The notes beneath the pieces were generated by a model. It was given only the letters and a program-made list of their open reading frames with translations. It had not been told where the DNA came from and ran no database searches. Shown here piece after piece: positions 1 through 13,200 of a stretch of DNA of 64,000 nt. The stretch lies in contig JACSYO010002111.1 in the NCBI GenBank assembly GCA_016806645.1, positions 764,501 to 828,500 on the forward strand, in the 5' to 3' direction. The translations under genes were made by a program, and so were the position numbers. Within the stretch, counting starts at the first letter, position 1. The number at the start of each line of letters is the position of its first letter. Origin of the DNA: Ophiodon elongatus. Taxonomy: Eukaryota > Chordata > Actinopteri > Perciformes > Hexagrammidae.

Positions 1-1077
1 ATTTATTCACAATTCATTCCAATTTGCAGGAAATAAACAGAAAAGGAGAAAAGAATCCTTGAACATCAACATACTGTATGTCGAAGCAGCCACAGCAACT
101 CCACAGGCAACAACACACGGAGCGAATACATTAACTGTGAAGAGAGGAAGAGAGAGCGAGAGGAAGAGAGAGTGAGGCAGTGTATGGATGACCAAGAGTG
201 AGGATCTACAAAATTGCGTTGATTTTATTATAATTGAGCAATATAAAGACTATTTCAATTACCATTGCAGTTGAACAATTGGCCTATACAGAAAAAAGGG
301 TTGCAGCACCCTCAGAACCCCCACATCCTGCGTAGATGACTCGAAGGCATGTTTGTCAATTCATTGTCCTCACTCAGTCTTCCATTTTTCATAAACAAAC
401 ACACGGCTAATTATGCAAGGGGTGCAGCTCTCTGTTGGAACTGCCTGTCGTATATTTAATCTAAGTACACTGGTTGGTATCATGCAGCGGTCCATGCAGC
501 AGTGATGCTGCGATGGAAGTAAGGCTTGTTCCCTGAGAAAGAACAGAGTCCTTGAGTTGTCTTCATGTTGGATGCAGAGGTCTGATGTGTGGTGAAGCCC
601 AGTGGTGTTGTCGGGTAAAGACCCGAAGCACCAGTTCTGACAGCATCAGAACTATTCTACATGATGTTCTGCCATTTATTACATAGAGATAAGCTCTGAT
701 TGTGTTGTAGCGCCCCAAATCCCCATATTTTCTCTCAGCTCAATGTTGCAGTTTGGAAACTCAACATAGTAACTTGCTGTTGCATGAACATTAAACATTA
801 AACTCTAGAGTTTATGTCTAATCAGCCAACCAACAGACTTTCAATAGAATCTTAGTTGAGCAATATTACGTTAACCCTGAATAGATAGAATGCGGCTGGC
901 CAGGTGGGACACTGTGCTCATCAACACCACTCCCAAAAGGATGCTAAGAGGTGTATAACAAAATCAAAGAGTTCACCTTCCACTAACGTCTGACTTCTTC
1001 ACTTTGTTGCTTTTTACAACTCATTTGCATGAACAATCTCTGTCTTCTGTCTTGTGTTGTTCCGTTTCTCTCCACAG
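1..1077. other. CADPS intron, left edge of window
   Basis: Intron sequence ending in the pyrimidine-rich acceptor at 1076-1077. A purine-rich GAGAGA/GAAGAG patch lies near 140-176. No exon, RNA gene or known repeat was recognised. Confidence 0.5.
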
Positions 1078-1212
1078 GAGTATAACAAGCACTCTGCCCG
1101 ATGTCAACCTCCAAATGCCCAAAGTACCAAATCTAACAGGGCCAAGTGTTAACCTCCCACAAATGCCCAGCTTCTCTGCACCCAACTGGATGAGAGCTAA
1201 TTCTGACTCAGA
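1078..1212 (+). CDS. cadps: CADPS coding exon 1 of 9 in window
   Basis: The acceptor is CCACAG at 1072-1077; the exon opens with one base that completes a codon and then reads STLPDVNLQMPKVPNL, a proline-rich stretch with a repeated P-x-VNLP pattern, and continues to MPSFSAPNWM. The end was chosen by phase. The next exon begins with the third base of a codon, so only the GT at 1213 keeps frame, giving ...SDS-D-NGSGTSED across the junction. That donor (A|GTGTGT) is weak by consensus. The residues just before the junction (RANSDSD) differ from the human AAIYDAD as I remember it, so the precise end is less certain than the exon itself. Confidence 0.85.
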
Positions 1213-4200
1213 GTGTGTACGAGCCTTGTGCAGTCTGAGACATGCACACATGTCCTTGGCGTGAACGTGGCATCTGGCTATTGATCCCAAAGCAGCAGGA
1301 TTATAACTTTTACATCTCAACATTATTTTTCTGTACAGTTGCAAACGTTTTTTTTCCTCTAAATCAGTCAAATAGTGTAGCACCTGTATTGTGTTTCTTT
1401 GTATATAGAATTACTTTTATCGTAATTTATACACGCGATAGAAACTGTTTTAATGAAGTTTGTTACATTTGTAATAATTTGAATGAATGAATCCCAAAAC
1501 GTAACTAATTCGATGTAAAGCTGAGTAAAATATATGTAGCCCTTTCCAAAAAAAACAATACTTCAGACAAAAAGAAGAGGCACAGAAGCATAACTAGAAA
1601 GTAATACAAGTATTACGCCAGGAACATGTTAATAAAAAATAAACATTTAGGATGGATACTTTTTGAGATTTAAGAAGGACTTTTCCAAAGTTCAGTAGCC
1701 AGCTTTTATAAATGAATGCACCTTTTCCGTTTAGTGGCATTTCACATTATTTATTAGTTTGAACAGTGTGTAGCAGCCTCTGATTTCAGTGAGGGGTTTC
1801 TATTAATATGGATGTGATCTTGTGAGTGTTATCATTAAAAGCACACTGCATATCTCTGCCAACTTGACACATCATCTATAGCACTTTGAAAACTTAAGTG
1901 AAACGCACCAATGACGGGGATCAGAGGTGTAAAGCTCCTTCAAAACGCTGCAGCATCCTGCAGAGTGAGACGCCGTCACCGCAGCACTCCATCCCTATTC
2001 CCTTATCAGGAAATACACGTACCAGCCTGGAAGTTTTCAATGTTAAAAAGAAGTGATGAGAGCTGCATTTCAGCCTTCACTTTATCTTCCGTAACTTATT
2101 CACTTCCCAAGCAAAAGACACCAGCAGAGAGAATAGACTTGTTTTTCGTAGACCAGTTATATTTACGTTTTCCAAGATCAGGAGAGTTCAAAGAAAAAGC
2201 CCAAACTGGCTATCCAAGCTGAGGAGTGCCTACATGAATACTAAAGTGCCTGCATAGCTGTGGCAGTCTGTGGCCAATGTTGGGGTTTTATAGAGGCCCA
2301 AGGCCTCGTTCATGCCAACGCCGCGGCATGGTGCGTGTGAATGGATGGAGAAGGCAGTGACTTGGAAAAGGAATCCCAACATATTCACTCCTGCAAATGT
2401 ATTTCTTTATGGACTGGAAATATGCAAAAGCATAACAAGGAAACAAACCCCTCAAAAAAGCTTACATATACACGCTAAGGTTTCCCTGCTTGTGAATGCA
2501 TTTAATTAACACACATCGTATGTTCAGTGTAGAAACATGTTTTAACGACATCATTAAGGAAAAAGAAGAACAAGAAGTACAACTGGGGTTGATGGGATTG
2601 TCATTATTTTTTGATATTTTTCATAAACCAAAATATTTGACATGTTTTAGAGACTGGATTCCAAATTCATAGGATTGAGGGTTGCCTCCACATAGCTCTC
2701 AACAAGGAGTTGAGCCGGCAGCTAGAAGCTAACAGTGCTAACAGCGGTAACAGTGCGGTAACCGCCGTAGGAGAGTAGTGCAGAGCGGAGGCGATGAGCT
2801 AATCAGTGGGGCACGCTCACATGCACTAACATGCACTAAAAGGTGTGCACGTAATCTTGAATTACAACACAAACAGAGGGGGAGTGACTTTATTCTCATG
2901 TTATTCTCTGCTGAATTTGGAATTTTGTATCTTTAGGATTTTGATTTTATGATGCTGCTACTTTTACTTAATCTATTGATTTATTACTTGGCATAACTTT
3001 GAAAATTCTGACAAGTTGACCCGATTAGGCAACATCCAGAGCAGAGTACGCTTCACAACACAAACACACATTTTTCAGAAAACCAGAACCCCTTTAATGG
3101 CTGTGGTATAAATGGCTTACACACCACAGGATGTGACATACAGTAGGTCTCTTCAAAAATAATCTCCAAATCTAAATGAATGTATTCTCTGATAATTACA
3201 GCATGTTTCAACACGCACATTTCTACCAAAACCAAAAGTGTTTACACTGTAAAAAATACAGAGATTTCAGAGGCAGCTACAGTCCTGGTTATGAACTTGC
3301 ATCTTTTCAAATCTTTCCTTTCCAAATCTCTTCCCTCAGTTCCCTGATGTTGTAGCATCCTGGCTTCTCTCTCCCTGGTGGTTGAGAAGGGGCACTTTGT
3401 GTCTGAATTCTCCCCACACTGGTTCAGTCTGCTAGGACTGGGTTGGGTTTAGTGCTGTAGAAGGAAGTGATGGTCTTAATGAAGTTCAGCAGCTGCACTA
3501 CTGCTGTTTATCTTGGTCCCAGAGTCCTCCACTTTACCCAAATATGTGACCCATTTTCCCAGTGGACATTAACAGACTGAGGGTTCCCACCCATCCCGGA
3601 AAACCTGCAGTTTAAATGCTGCAAAGGTCTTGAGAAACGACCAGATTTTTACAAAAAGTTAAAATGTCCGGGAAATTAATAAATTGGATTTCATGCAGAC
3701 AAGAATGTTTCATAACAGTGTCCTTGATGCCTCTTGGATTTGAAAATACCCTCAACTTGATTTCTTAGACTGGGTGGGAGTGGGAACGCTAACGAGTGTA
3801 TCCAGTGAAGAAGTTCCTTTCCTCTTGTTCTTGTTTTTGTTTTTGTTACAAAATACGCATTGCAAAATGTATGCAATTGTTATTTTTTTCTGAGCACAAA
3901 CTACGCCTTGTCTCTGTCTGTTCTATGCCAGTGCTGTTTTTTTTTTTTACCACTCACACACACACAGTACAAATATGCATATTCTGCACCCACATATTCA
4001 CACAGTCAAACCCGCTGACAACAGAAAAGTTAGAAATTACACCTCAATCAACTAGAACAATGACACTCTGCTTTCACATGAATGCACACGTTTTAATAAT
4101 CCATTGATATAATATATAATAGTATAACAGTCATAGGGGACATTTTCTACAATTGAGTACTTTAACTTTAATACTTAAAGTACATTTTCCTAATTACATA

Positions 4201-7200
4201 ACATGTGACATTGTCAAAGCAGTACTTTTTTGTAACAGTACTTTTTACAGTGTGGTATCAGGAGTTAAGAAGCCTAAAGGATCTGAATACTCCATTGCTG
4301 ATGTTTTATCATCGAAGTAAACACAAGGAAACACCAATTGAATGAAACAGCTGGTCCGAAGAGGGACATCTTCTGCTCATCTTTTGTCAATACGTTTTCA
4401 TGAGAGGATACATGAATATGTTCAGTATTGTATATGCAGTTTAGTGATGCTAGGAGGGAAAAAAACTAATGATTTCAGTGTGTCCTTACTCTTTTATGTG
4501 GTATCCACATGTATGTTAGAAGTATTACCTCATGTGAAACAGTAATTCAGATAACTACCATCTCTGTAGGTTAAATGCAAAATGCACGAGATAATCTTGA
4601 GACTCTTTCTAATCAACCTGATTAATGCACAAACTCAAAGTAGCCATTCAAGCATTTGATTTAGAACCAAGATCATTGTTTTCCTCTTTTCAAAGCTCTG
4701 TGTCTAAATGCTGAATTGTGACCTGTGGCCTTGCAGTAATGGTTCGGGGACGTCAGAGGATCTCTTCTGGAAGCTGGATGCTCTGCAGACCTTCATCAAA
4801 GATCTCCACTGGCCAGAGGAGGAGTTTGGCAAACACCTGGAGACCCGACTGAAGCTGATGTCCAGTGACATGATTGAATCATGTGTGAAACGGTAAGATA
4901 CTGTTTGAATGCAAGTAACAGTTATTCATCATTTGTATGTGTTCCAGTAGTGACATGGGATTTGTGGTGAACTGGGTCTCAAAACATCAACAGTGAGCTG
5001 GTAAGAAATACTGGGATCCAAAGGGGTCTTGTATCTTCAACATAATGAAGTGCTGAGTGACACTGAGGTTCAGAGGGAAAGCACAAGATTCAACTGACAC
5101 ATTTGATGGTTTCACAGAGAAAATCAAGTTAATTACTAGTTAAAATAGGTAGTCTTCCAAGCAAGTAGTAAATGCAATTACTGTGGAAATGATCAATTAG
5201 TATAGTATGTTCTACTTTACTGAGTAATAAACTCATCCCTGATGATTGTGAACGCATTTCAGAGTTCGACTGCATTGGTGGGTGTGTGTTGCTTCAGGTG
5301 CCAGTGAGACATGGAGGATGTGGCAGGAAGTCCAGTTTGAGTGTCAGATCCATGAATTTGAAAGCTTATCAGATGCCAAAATGCTGCACATTACTTTACC
5401 TAATATTGTAACATAACTTTGACAATGTAACTTGTGTGAATAAATAACAACCACCCTTAGAGGACTTTCTTAAATAACAAGCGTAAGCTCCTTACTGTAA
5501 CATCCCGTTAGTCCCATGTGTGTGTCCTGAGTGTCTCCTGATTAGTCATTCCCTAAACCTGCCCCTGGTTTTTCCCTCTGCCAACCTCATTCATCGCCTT
5601 CCAGCACTGTAACCTCATGTTAGTTTCCATGGTTTATGACTTTGCCTTGTTCCCGGTTTTGGGGATTTTTGCCTGCTCTCCGTCGGATCTTCTGTGTATG
5701 ACCACTTGCTGCCTAGTAAAAGACCTTGCCCTCCACCTCACCACGTCTCCTGCGTCTACCTCTGCTCTCGAGTCTCTGCTCCGCCCCGGAACCGTTACGC
5801 TTACGCTTCAAGCGTAAAGTCAAGGTTTTATTTTTGGTACCACGAACAGCGCTCTCCTGGGTAAAAGTCCCGTGTCTTGTGTTTGCCATGAAACCTTGTA
5901 GTGAGGAGGTCAGGGTGGATCGATCGGTACAAAAAGCATGTGACTTTGACTACTCACTATATATCTTGGTCACACATTTTTACTAACCAAATTTAAGAGA
6001 TGCCTCCACGCCTGCGACAGCCGTGGAACATAATGTTTCGGGTTGTCCGTCCATCTGTCCGTCACGTCCGTTCTCTCAGGAACGGGAATTTCTTAAAATG
6101 TTACACATTTCATCTTCAGTGTTTGGTTGTTGGCTGTGTGGGGAAGGCTTTTTGAACAGCATTTAGAGCTTCATGTGTGGAAATAGGATTTAACATTTAA
6201 TTTATTGACGGATGTTGGTGGGTTGAGGGACTACTGTTGTACTCATGATCTCAGTATTTATTGAATCCTACATCCCCGTTTATTCCTAATTTTCTCGAAA
6301 GGACACGGGCAGCGTTTGAGGCCAAGCTTCAGAAGAGCAGCCGGGCCACGGACTTCCGCGTGCCACAGTCCATCTGCACCATGTTCAACGTCATGGTGGA
6401 TGCCAAGGCCCAGTCAGCCAAGCTGTGTGCTGTGGACCTGGGGCAGGAGGTATGTTCAGAGAAATTCATAATTGTAAATAATTGTATCTCACTTAAAGGT
6501 TTAAACCTGCCACCGACTCCCCGTGGACATCAAACAGGTTCCCTGTTTGAAACTCACATCATTAAAAGATAATTACATTTTGGATGATTTGTGTTACTGT
6601 TCTGAATGGCCTTGGCAGATGAAGGTGGGAAAGTCTTTTTTTTATTGTTTTATTTTTCTCTCTCTGTCATTTCAATTTAGTTTTTGTTCTTTCTTTGTCT
6701 TTTTTTTTGTTGCAGTATTCACTTCATTTAAATTTCATGTCACCTCTATCTGTCTCCTTTTCTGCTGCTTTTTTTCCCTCCTCTCTGTCTTGTGAAAGTT
6801 TGTTAGAGACTGGGTAAGTGTGGCTACGAATTCAATTGAAATCTCACCCTTCAATTCCCAAATGTATAATTAGTCATCAGTTTTCCCTGTCTGTCTTCCT
6901 CCACTTGAATTGTTTGGGTTTCATTAGCATATGTGTAGATAGTATTGAATATACATGGGGTAGAAGTGAGACATCTCATATTTCACAGAGTCTCATAACT
7001 GATAGCAATTGCTGACAATGAATTAATTATTGCTAAGTCCTTCACTGGTCTGTTGGTGCTACACGGCTAAACAAAAGGATTCCTCGCAGTGATGCTGCTT
7101 CTGGGTTTCCATGACAGCAGTTTTTTAGCAGGAGTAATTATCCCCAAATCCTTCAGTCCCTGCTTTAGGGGAGAACCAGGAAGGTCTTTAAAATGCTTGA

Positions 7201-10200
7201 TGAATACACTATTTATTCACTTTTAGTAGGCCAAAATATAAAAGGAGTTTTAAACAATGAGCTGAACAATAAATAAATACACTATTAAATGTGAAATAGA
7301 TTACTTAATGAAAAACAATGTTTTTAAAGAAAAGGAAATAAAACATGAATTGATTGATGAATTTGCATCTACATTTAATACATATCATTCTACATTATAA
7401 TAGTATTGAGTGCTGCGCTTTGCTTAAATGTGTGTTTGTTCACCTTTACATCTCTGCTCTAATCCTCTCATCCTCTCAGCATACTGCTGAAAGCCTTTAA
7501 CATTTAATCCAGGGGTTTGATTGATATACTTTTGATTGGAAATGGAATTCCGTTACTGAAGTTTAATTCATTACATACTGTGTTTATGTAACATGCAAAT
7601 GAAGAAGCCTTACTCTATTCAGATATTTGTACTGAAGGCTTTGGCCACTTCTTCTTTAAAAGGTTGGTTCTGCAGAGTCCCTGAAGTACCAACGAAGGTT
7701 TAAATAATGAAAAGCTATTATAACCAGGGTACAAGCCGTCATACTGTGGGAATAAATTAACACATTGTAATCCGATTTCTGAAACGATCCTCACTCGGTA
7801 AAAGAGCTGCACACTGTTTATTATTTTTAATAATCTGTATGCTGCTGTCAAATTGACTATAATACCAGATTTTTGTTGTTTACTGCTGAAATCAACGGGT
7901 TTAAACAAACCAGACCGTGATGTGTCAGTGCTAATGTTCAAAATCAAGACCACGTTTCACCTAAAAATCCCAGTTCACTCCCATTGCAAGAAGAAGTTGT
8001 TGTCAACAAGTCTGAAATATTTCTTACTCATAGAGTGAATGTTATTCAGTGGCATCTGGTATGATCTCCCACCACCGACATTTGTTATTTTAACCATTTT
8101 AAACTGAAAGTGATCAGCCGGCTGAAAATGAGGAGCTGCTACCTGAGCGTTTTGTACGCTTGTTTAATTGGAGAGGAAGGAGAGATTTGTCAGAGTGAAT
8201 CAGTGTGTTTTGTCACTCCGGGTGTCAGAATTGCTCACATTCCGTTTACCAACTTTTACTCACATAGGCAGCAAAAAGCTGCACGATAGAGCCTGGCTGT
8301 CGTGAAGGAGCAGTTATCCAAAGTCGTATGAGAAGACTGAGATAAAGTTAGGTTTGGTATGTGTATGTAGCCTAGCTTAGCATAACGACAGGCAGCAAAT
8401 CCAGAGCTGCCCAGACTGGTACTTTCCCCCTGCGTACAGGTTTTGTGCTGAGCTAGGCAAACTTGCTACTTCCATCCATGTAGTCATTTCACAGAGATGA
8501 GACTGAGCTTCTCTTGTGATTCTGGGTTCGACAGAAAAAACTGCATATTTCACAGAACATCTGAGTGGGATTTCCAGTTGAGAGATTTGAACATTTGAAA
8601 GACAATTTGTTAAGTTTTTCTTTGTTAGGATGAAGTCCTGTATGAGGCAAGTGCTGCTTTTCTTAATGGACATCAAGGTAAAGATGTGATTAGTGGAGAA
8701 ACATCTTGACATTGCAGCTCATGTTGTAATATCATAACTATTATTGCAAAATGTGTCACATTGGTTCTTTTACATAGATAATGTATAATTGCCCTAAAGC
8801 AAAATATTTATTCAGGACAAGTAAATATAAATATGAATGTAAGTATTTCCTGTAAATGAGAAGAGTAACATGTTTCTGTTTTCCTTCCCCTCCAGAGACA
8901 ATATCATTCTCAAATTGATGATCTAATTGAAGAGACGGTGAAGGAGATGATAACGCTGCTAGTAGCTAAGGTACACACTTTATACTATAGTATAAATTGA
9001 CACCATGTATGCATAACAGGCATAGACTGTTGTGTATATTGTATTTTATTATATTTCAAGCACAGCACAGGGAGAGGCAAACAAGGATACCACTGTACAA
9101 TGTTGAGATATGTTGAGTATGTGACAAATAAAAACCTTAAACCTTGAAATCTAGACAGGCCCAGAATGCCCAGGGATCAGGGGGGTGGGGGGGGGGGGCG
9201 CAGAACAACTACGGAGACCTTCAACACTACTACAAAGAGACAGGAAACGTTTACAAAGAGATCCAAAACGATCACAAAGAGATGCAAAACAATAACAAAA
9301 TGACTCAAAACCACCACAAAGAGACTCAAAAAAACACAGAGGCTCAAAAGTCGACAAAATGACTCAAAACGATCACAAAGAGACTCAAAACAACCACAAA
9401 GAGGCTCACACGACAACAACGTAACTCAAAACAATCACAAAGAGATTTAAAACGACCACAAAGTGGCTCAAATGACTACAAAGTGACTAAAAACAACCAC
9501 AAAAATACTCAAAACTACCACAAAGAGGCTAAAAAGTCTACACAATAACTCAAAACGACCATAAAGATACTCAAAAAGACCACAAAGAGATGTAAAATCA
9601 CTACAAAGAGACTCAAGAACATGCAACACAACCTGAAAGAGACTCAAAAAAAGCCAGAAAGCGGTTCAAATGACTTTGAATTGACTCAAAATGACCACAA
9701 AGAAACTTAAATGACCAAAAATAGATGCATAATGACTACAAGGAGACTTGAAGGCAAATATACTCAAAAGGACCGCAAAGTGGCTTAAATGACTACAAAG
9801 TGGTTCAAAATGACCACAAAGAGACTCAAAACAACTACGAAGAGGCTCAAAAGTCTTAAAGTGACTCAAAACAAGCATAACAATACTCAATGCGACCACA
9901 AAGAGGCTCAAAATTCTTAGTGACTTAAAACGACCATAAATAGACTCAATAATACCACAAAGAGGGTCAAATGACTATGAAGTGCCTCAAAACAACCACA
10001 AAAAGACTCCAAACGACCACAAAGGGGCTCCAATAACTACAAAGTGATTAAAAACTACCACAAAAATGCTGAAAACGACCTCAAAGAGGCTCAAATGTCT
10101 ACAAAGTGACTCAAAACGACCACAAAGAGGCTCAAAATGACACAATTAACAAATTATTTTGATGCTGTACTTTGAATAAAGGAGCCTGTATTCTTTAATC

Positions 10201-13200
10201 TGATCTGTGAGCATGAAAAACACTAAAACAAGAGATACATGGTTTTAGGCTGACATGGACAACATGACGCGTTGCTGTATTTTCAACTGCACCACAACCA
10301 CAATGAACACATTAAAATGACGTTCCCCTTCTGCTTTCTTCTTCTACTTCTTCTTCTCCTCTTTCTCAGTTTGTGGTCATCCTAGAGAGTGTGTTAGCCA
10401 AGCTCTCCAGATATGACGAGGGAACACTCTTCTCTTCCTTCCTATCTTTCACAGTAAGTAGCATATACACTCTACACACTTCCAACAGTATTATTCCTAA
10501 AACACATTCCAGCTGAGACTCACCAGCTTCATTGTTGAATATACATAAGAGCGTTTTCCAGTGTGGTGCACCAGGTGACCATGAGTGTGTATTGCTGTCA
10601 TCATAATCACTGATTTGGAAATGATAACAATGCAATATTACAATATGAGACACTGTTCTCATTCCCAACTCGTCACATATGGACGCTTGCCATCACTTTT
10701 TTAACACACTGGGAACCCCTTGGTGTCACCTAGGCAACATACTGTAACTACTTGGTTAGGTTTTGTAAAAGATCGTGGTTATGGTTAAATGTAGTAAAAC
10801 TGTAATTTCAGTTTGGCATATATCTCACATATGTGTGGATGCAAATTAAGTACTTTACGTAACATACTAACGTAACTTAACTTTGACCTCCCATAGTTGC
10901 ATATATTCCCTTTTTTTAATTAATGTGTACATACATTGATCACATTTCTTGGGATACCATGTCCTCAGCAAAAGTTCTCCTGTTTGATCTTTTCTGGATC
11001 TTGTTAATTGAATCACCATTAAAACAAAATTGTTTGAAATGACTGATAAATCTTGCTCTATTTTAAAAATATTGTTTTTTTTTTTTTTCACTTTAATGAA
11101 CATTTTGATACAGTTTGACCTTTTTTGAATTCACCCTGAGCACCAAATAGCTTAACACCTCAGCTGGTGTCCCAAGGAACTACAAAAGCCCGGTTATTGA
11201 ATTTGCGAGTGCACTTTTGCGGTTGAAATCACCACATGAGTCACTGTTGCCACTTCAGCAGGTACTGAACCACAGCTGCACAGTCTCACCACGCCAGCCT
11301 TTGTCCATGATGCCACAGCTGGACACTTGACTGTTTTTTCACCCACCTCTCTCTCCTTTATGTCAAGGTGAAAGCTGCCTCCAAGTATGTGGATGTGCCT
11401 GTAAGTGAGACTCATTTATTTCTCTGTCTATCTCTTTATGTCTATATATACGCAGCTTTAAAGTCTTAGGCATCTCAATAATCAACTGTGTCTCCTATAA
11501 AATAAATGTATCTATGAATTTTCTTATTATATGTTTTGGAGGAAATGCCATGTGCTGTATCCCATGTGGTTAGGTTTAAAACACAGGTTTGTTATCATAT
11601 TAAAATAGACACTATGCTTTGAGTTTTGTAAAAAAAAAAAGAACTATACAAAAACCTCAATCATGCTTTATTTTCCAAGAGTGGATAGGAGAACAAATTA
11701 AATATGAATAAACTAAAAACATAAGTGCAATCCCTTTTAGTATCCCTTTTCTATTTATGAAGAAGGAGCCCACCCCTTCATCTGGAGGGGGTCTGGTGGG
11801 CGTTGGGATCATGTCAGCAAGGGGCTAAACCAAATGTTTTTGCAAAGACATTCAACACATTTGTTAGACCTCAAAGATACGCACAACATTGGGAAACAAT
11901 AAATGTGAACATCATTAAACATGACCAAAAAACAACAACAATGCTGACAAAATGTATTCGCTCCTTCGAATGATGTGTAGTTGTATGTGAAGGTAACTTT
12001 GAGGAGTTGCAATAATATAAACAATTTCTGCTGTGAATTAAATGGCTTCATTTTATATTATTGTGCAAACTAAATGTAATTAAACCTCCTTCGCATTGAC
12101 GTCCAAAATAAATTGACAGCCATAAGCAACATTTACAACTTGCCATTGGTCTATTGTTCATTTCACTTTAATCTTCAAATGAAGAGATCAGAATGAAGCC
12201 ATCTTGTTCCCCAATGCTGCGCGTGTGTTTGTTTCTCTTAGATGTACAAATATTTGACCATGCTTTCACATGTCGAATCATAACCCAGATGGCATTGCTT
12301 GTCATATTTCCACATCAAATGTCCCCCTGTTTCCTCCCCTAAATGTCCATTCATATGCATGTGGCCAGACACTGACAGGCAGCCATGCCTCGTGCCTCGC
12401 TCTCATACACATCGGGAGTCCATGTTGTACAACACATGCCCATTCTGCTGTCACGGTGTTTGTGTGTGAATGTATATGCGTAGGCGTACGCATCAGATCT
12501 GTATTAGCTGCCAACACTTAGGCCGTAGCAACACGTCGAATTTCAAATTAATGCCTTGTCAGTGAATGTGACGGGCACTGTGTTCACTGGCAGGGGTCGG
12601 CGTTTCCAGCCCAGCACGCTAATTGTGTCCTTAATGTACAAAATGAGAGTTTTGCTGGTAAAAAAGACACTCATTTACACATTGTTCGTGTCACGGCAGA
12701 TGTGTTAACTAAGTTTAGTAGCAGTTAGCGCGAGTTCTTTGTCACTTATCCACTTGGTGTGAGTTGGAGAAAAGAGAGGCGACCTGAGACCAAACGGTTT
12801 ACGGAGTGCGTCATCTGTTCTTGAAAATAATAAGACATGTTGATGTAAGAAGGGGAAATAACGCATTGTCCTCAGTGAATATTTTAGATGTCAGAATGGC
12901 AGGCCTCCTAACAATCTGCTCTCCCCATTCAAACCCAACTGAGCGTCTCTGGTGCCCTGTTCACTTTGCACATGCCCAGACTGTGAGCGTTGGTCCCCAG
13001 CCAAGCTCAGCTCCCTGACAAGAGCCGACTGAAGCTTGGCGACCATTTAAAAATTGTGAAATACGTCTGAAGTAGTGGTTCTCAACAAGTCACAAGATCA
13101 TTGATAGGGGTCGCGAGATGGTTGTGGAGAAAAAAATTGAATAACCTATACACAATCAAACAACATATTTTAGACTGGGTAATGTTTTGTCTGTACCAGT

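Larger units (their letters stand above)
4893..6301. other. CADPS intron between window exons 2 and 3
   Basis: Holds the LTR-like element 5496-5799, the perfect inverted repeat at 5801-5817 and the repeat at 5995-6180. The stretch 5840-5890 contains CTCCTGGGTAAAAGTCCCGTG, as found in the dispersed TIR family described at 51036. The rest is unique. Confidence 0.5.

Noticed and set aside
8511..8540. GGGTTCGAC as a tRNA B box
   Set aside because: No A box or cloverleaf could be placed around it.
9144..9419. Heptad-like open frames that could look like a coiled coil
   Set aside because: They come from the 21-bp minisatellite, whose period is a multiple of three, inside a CADPS intron.
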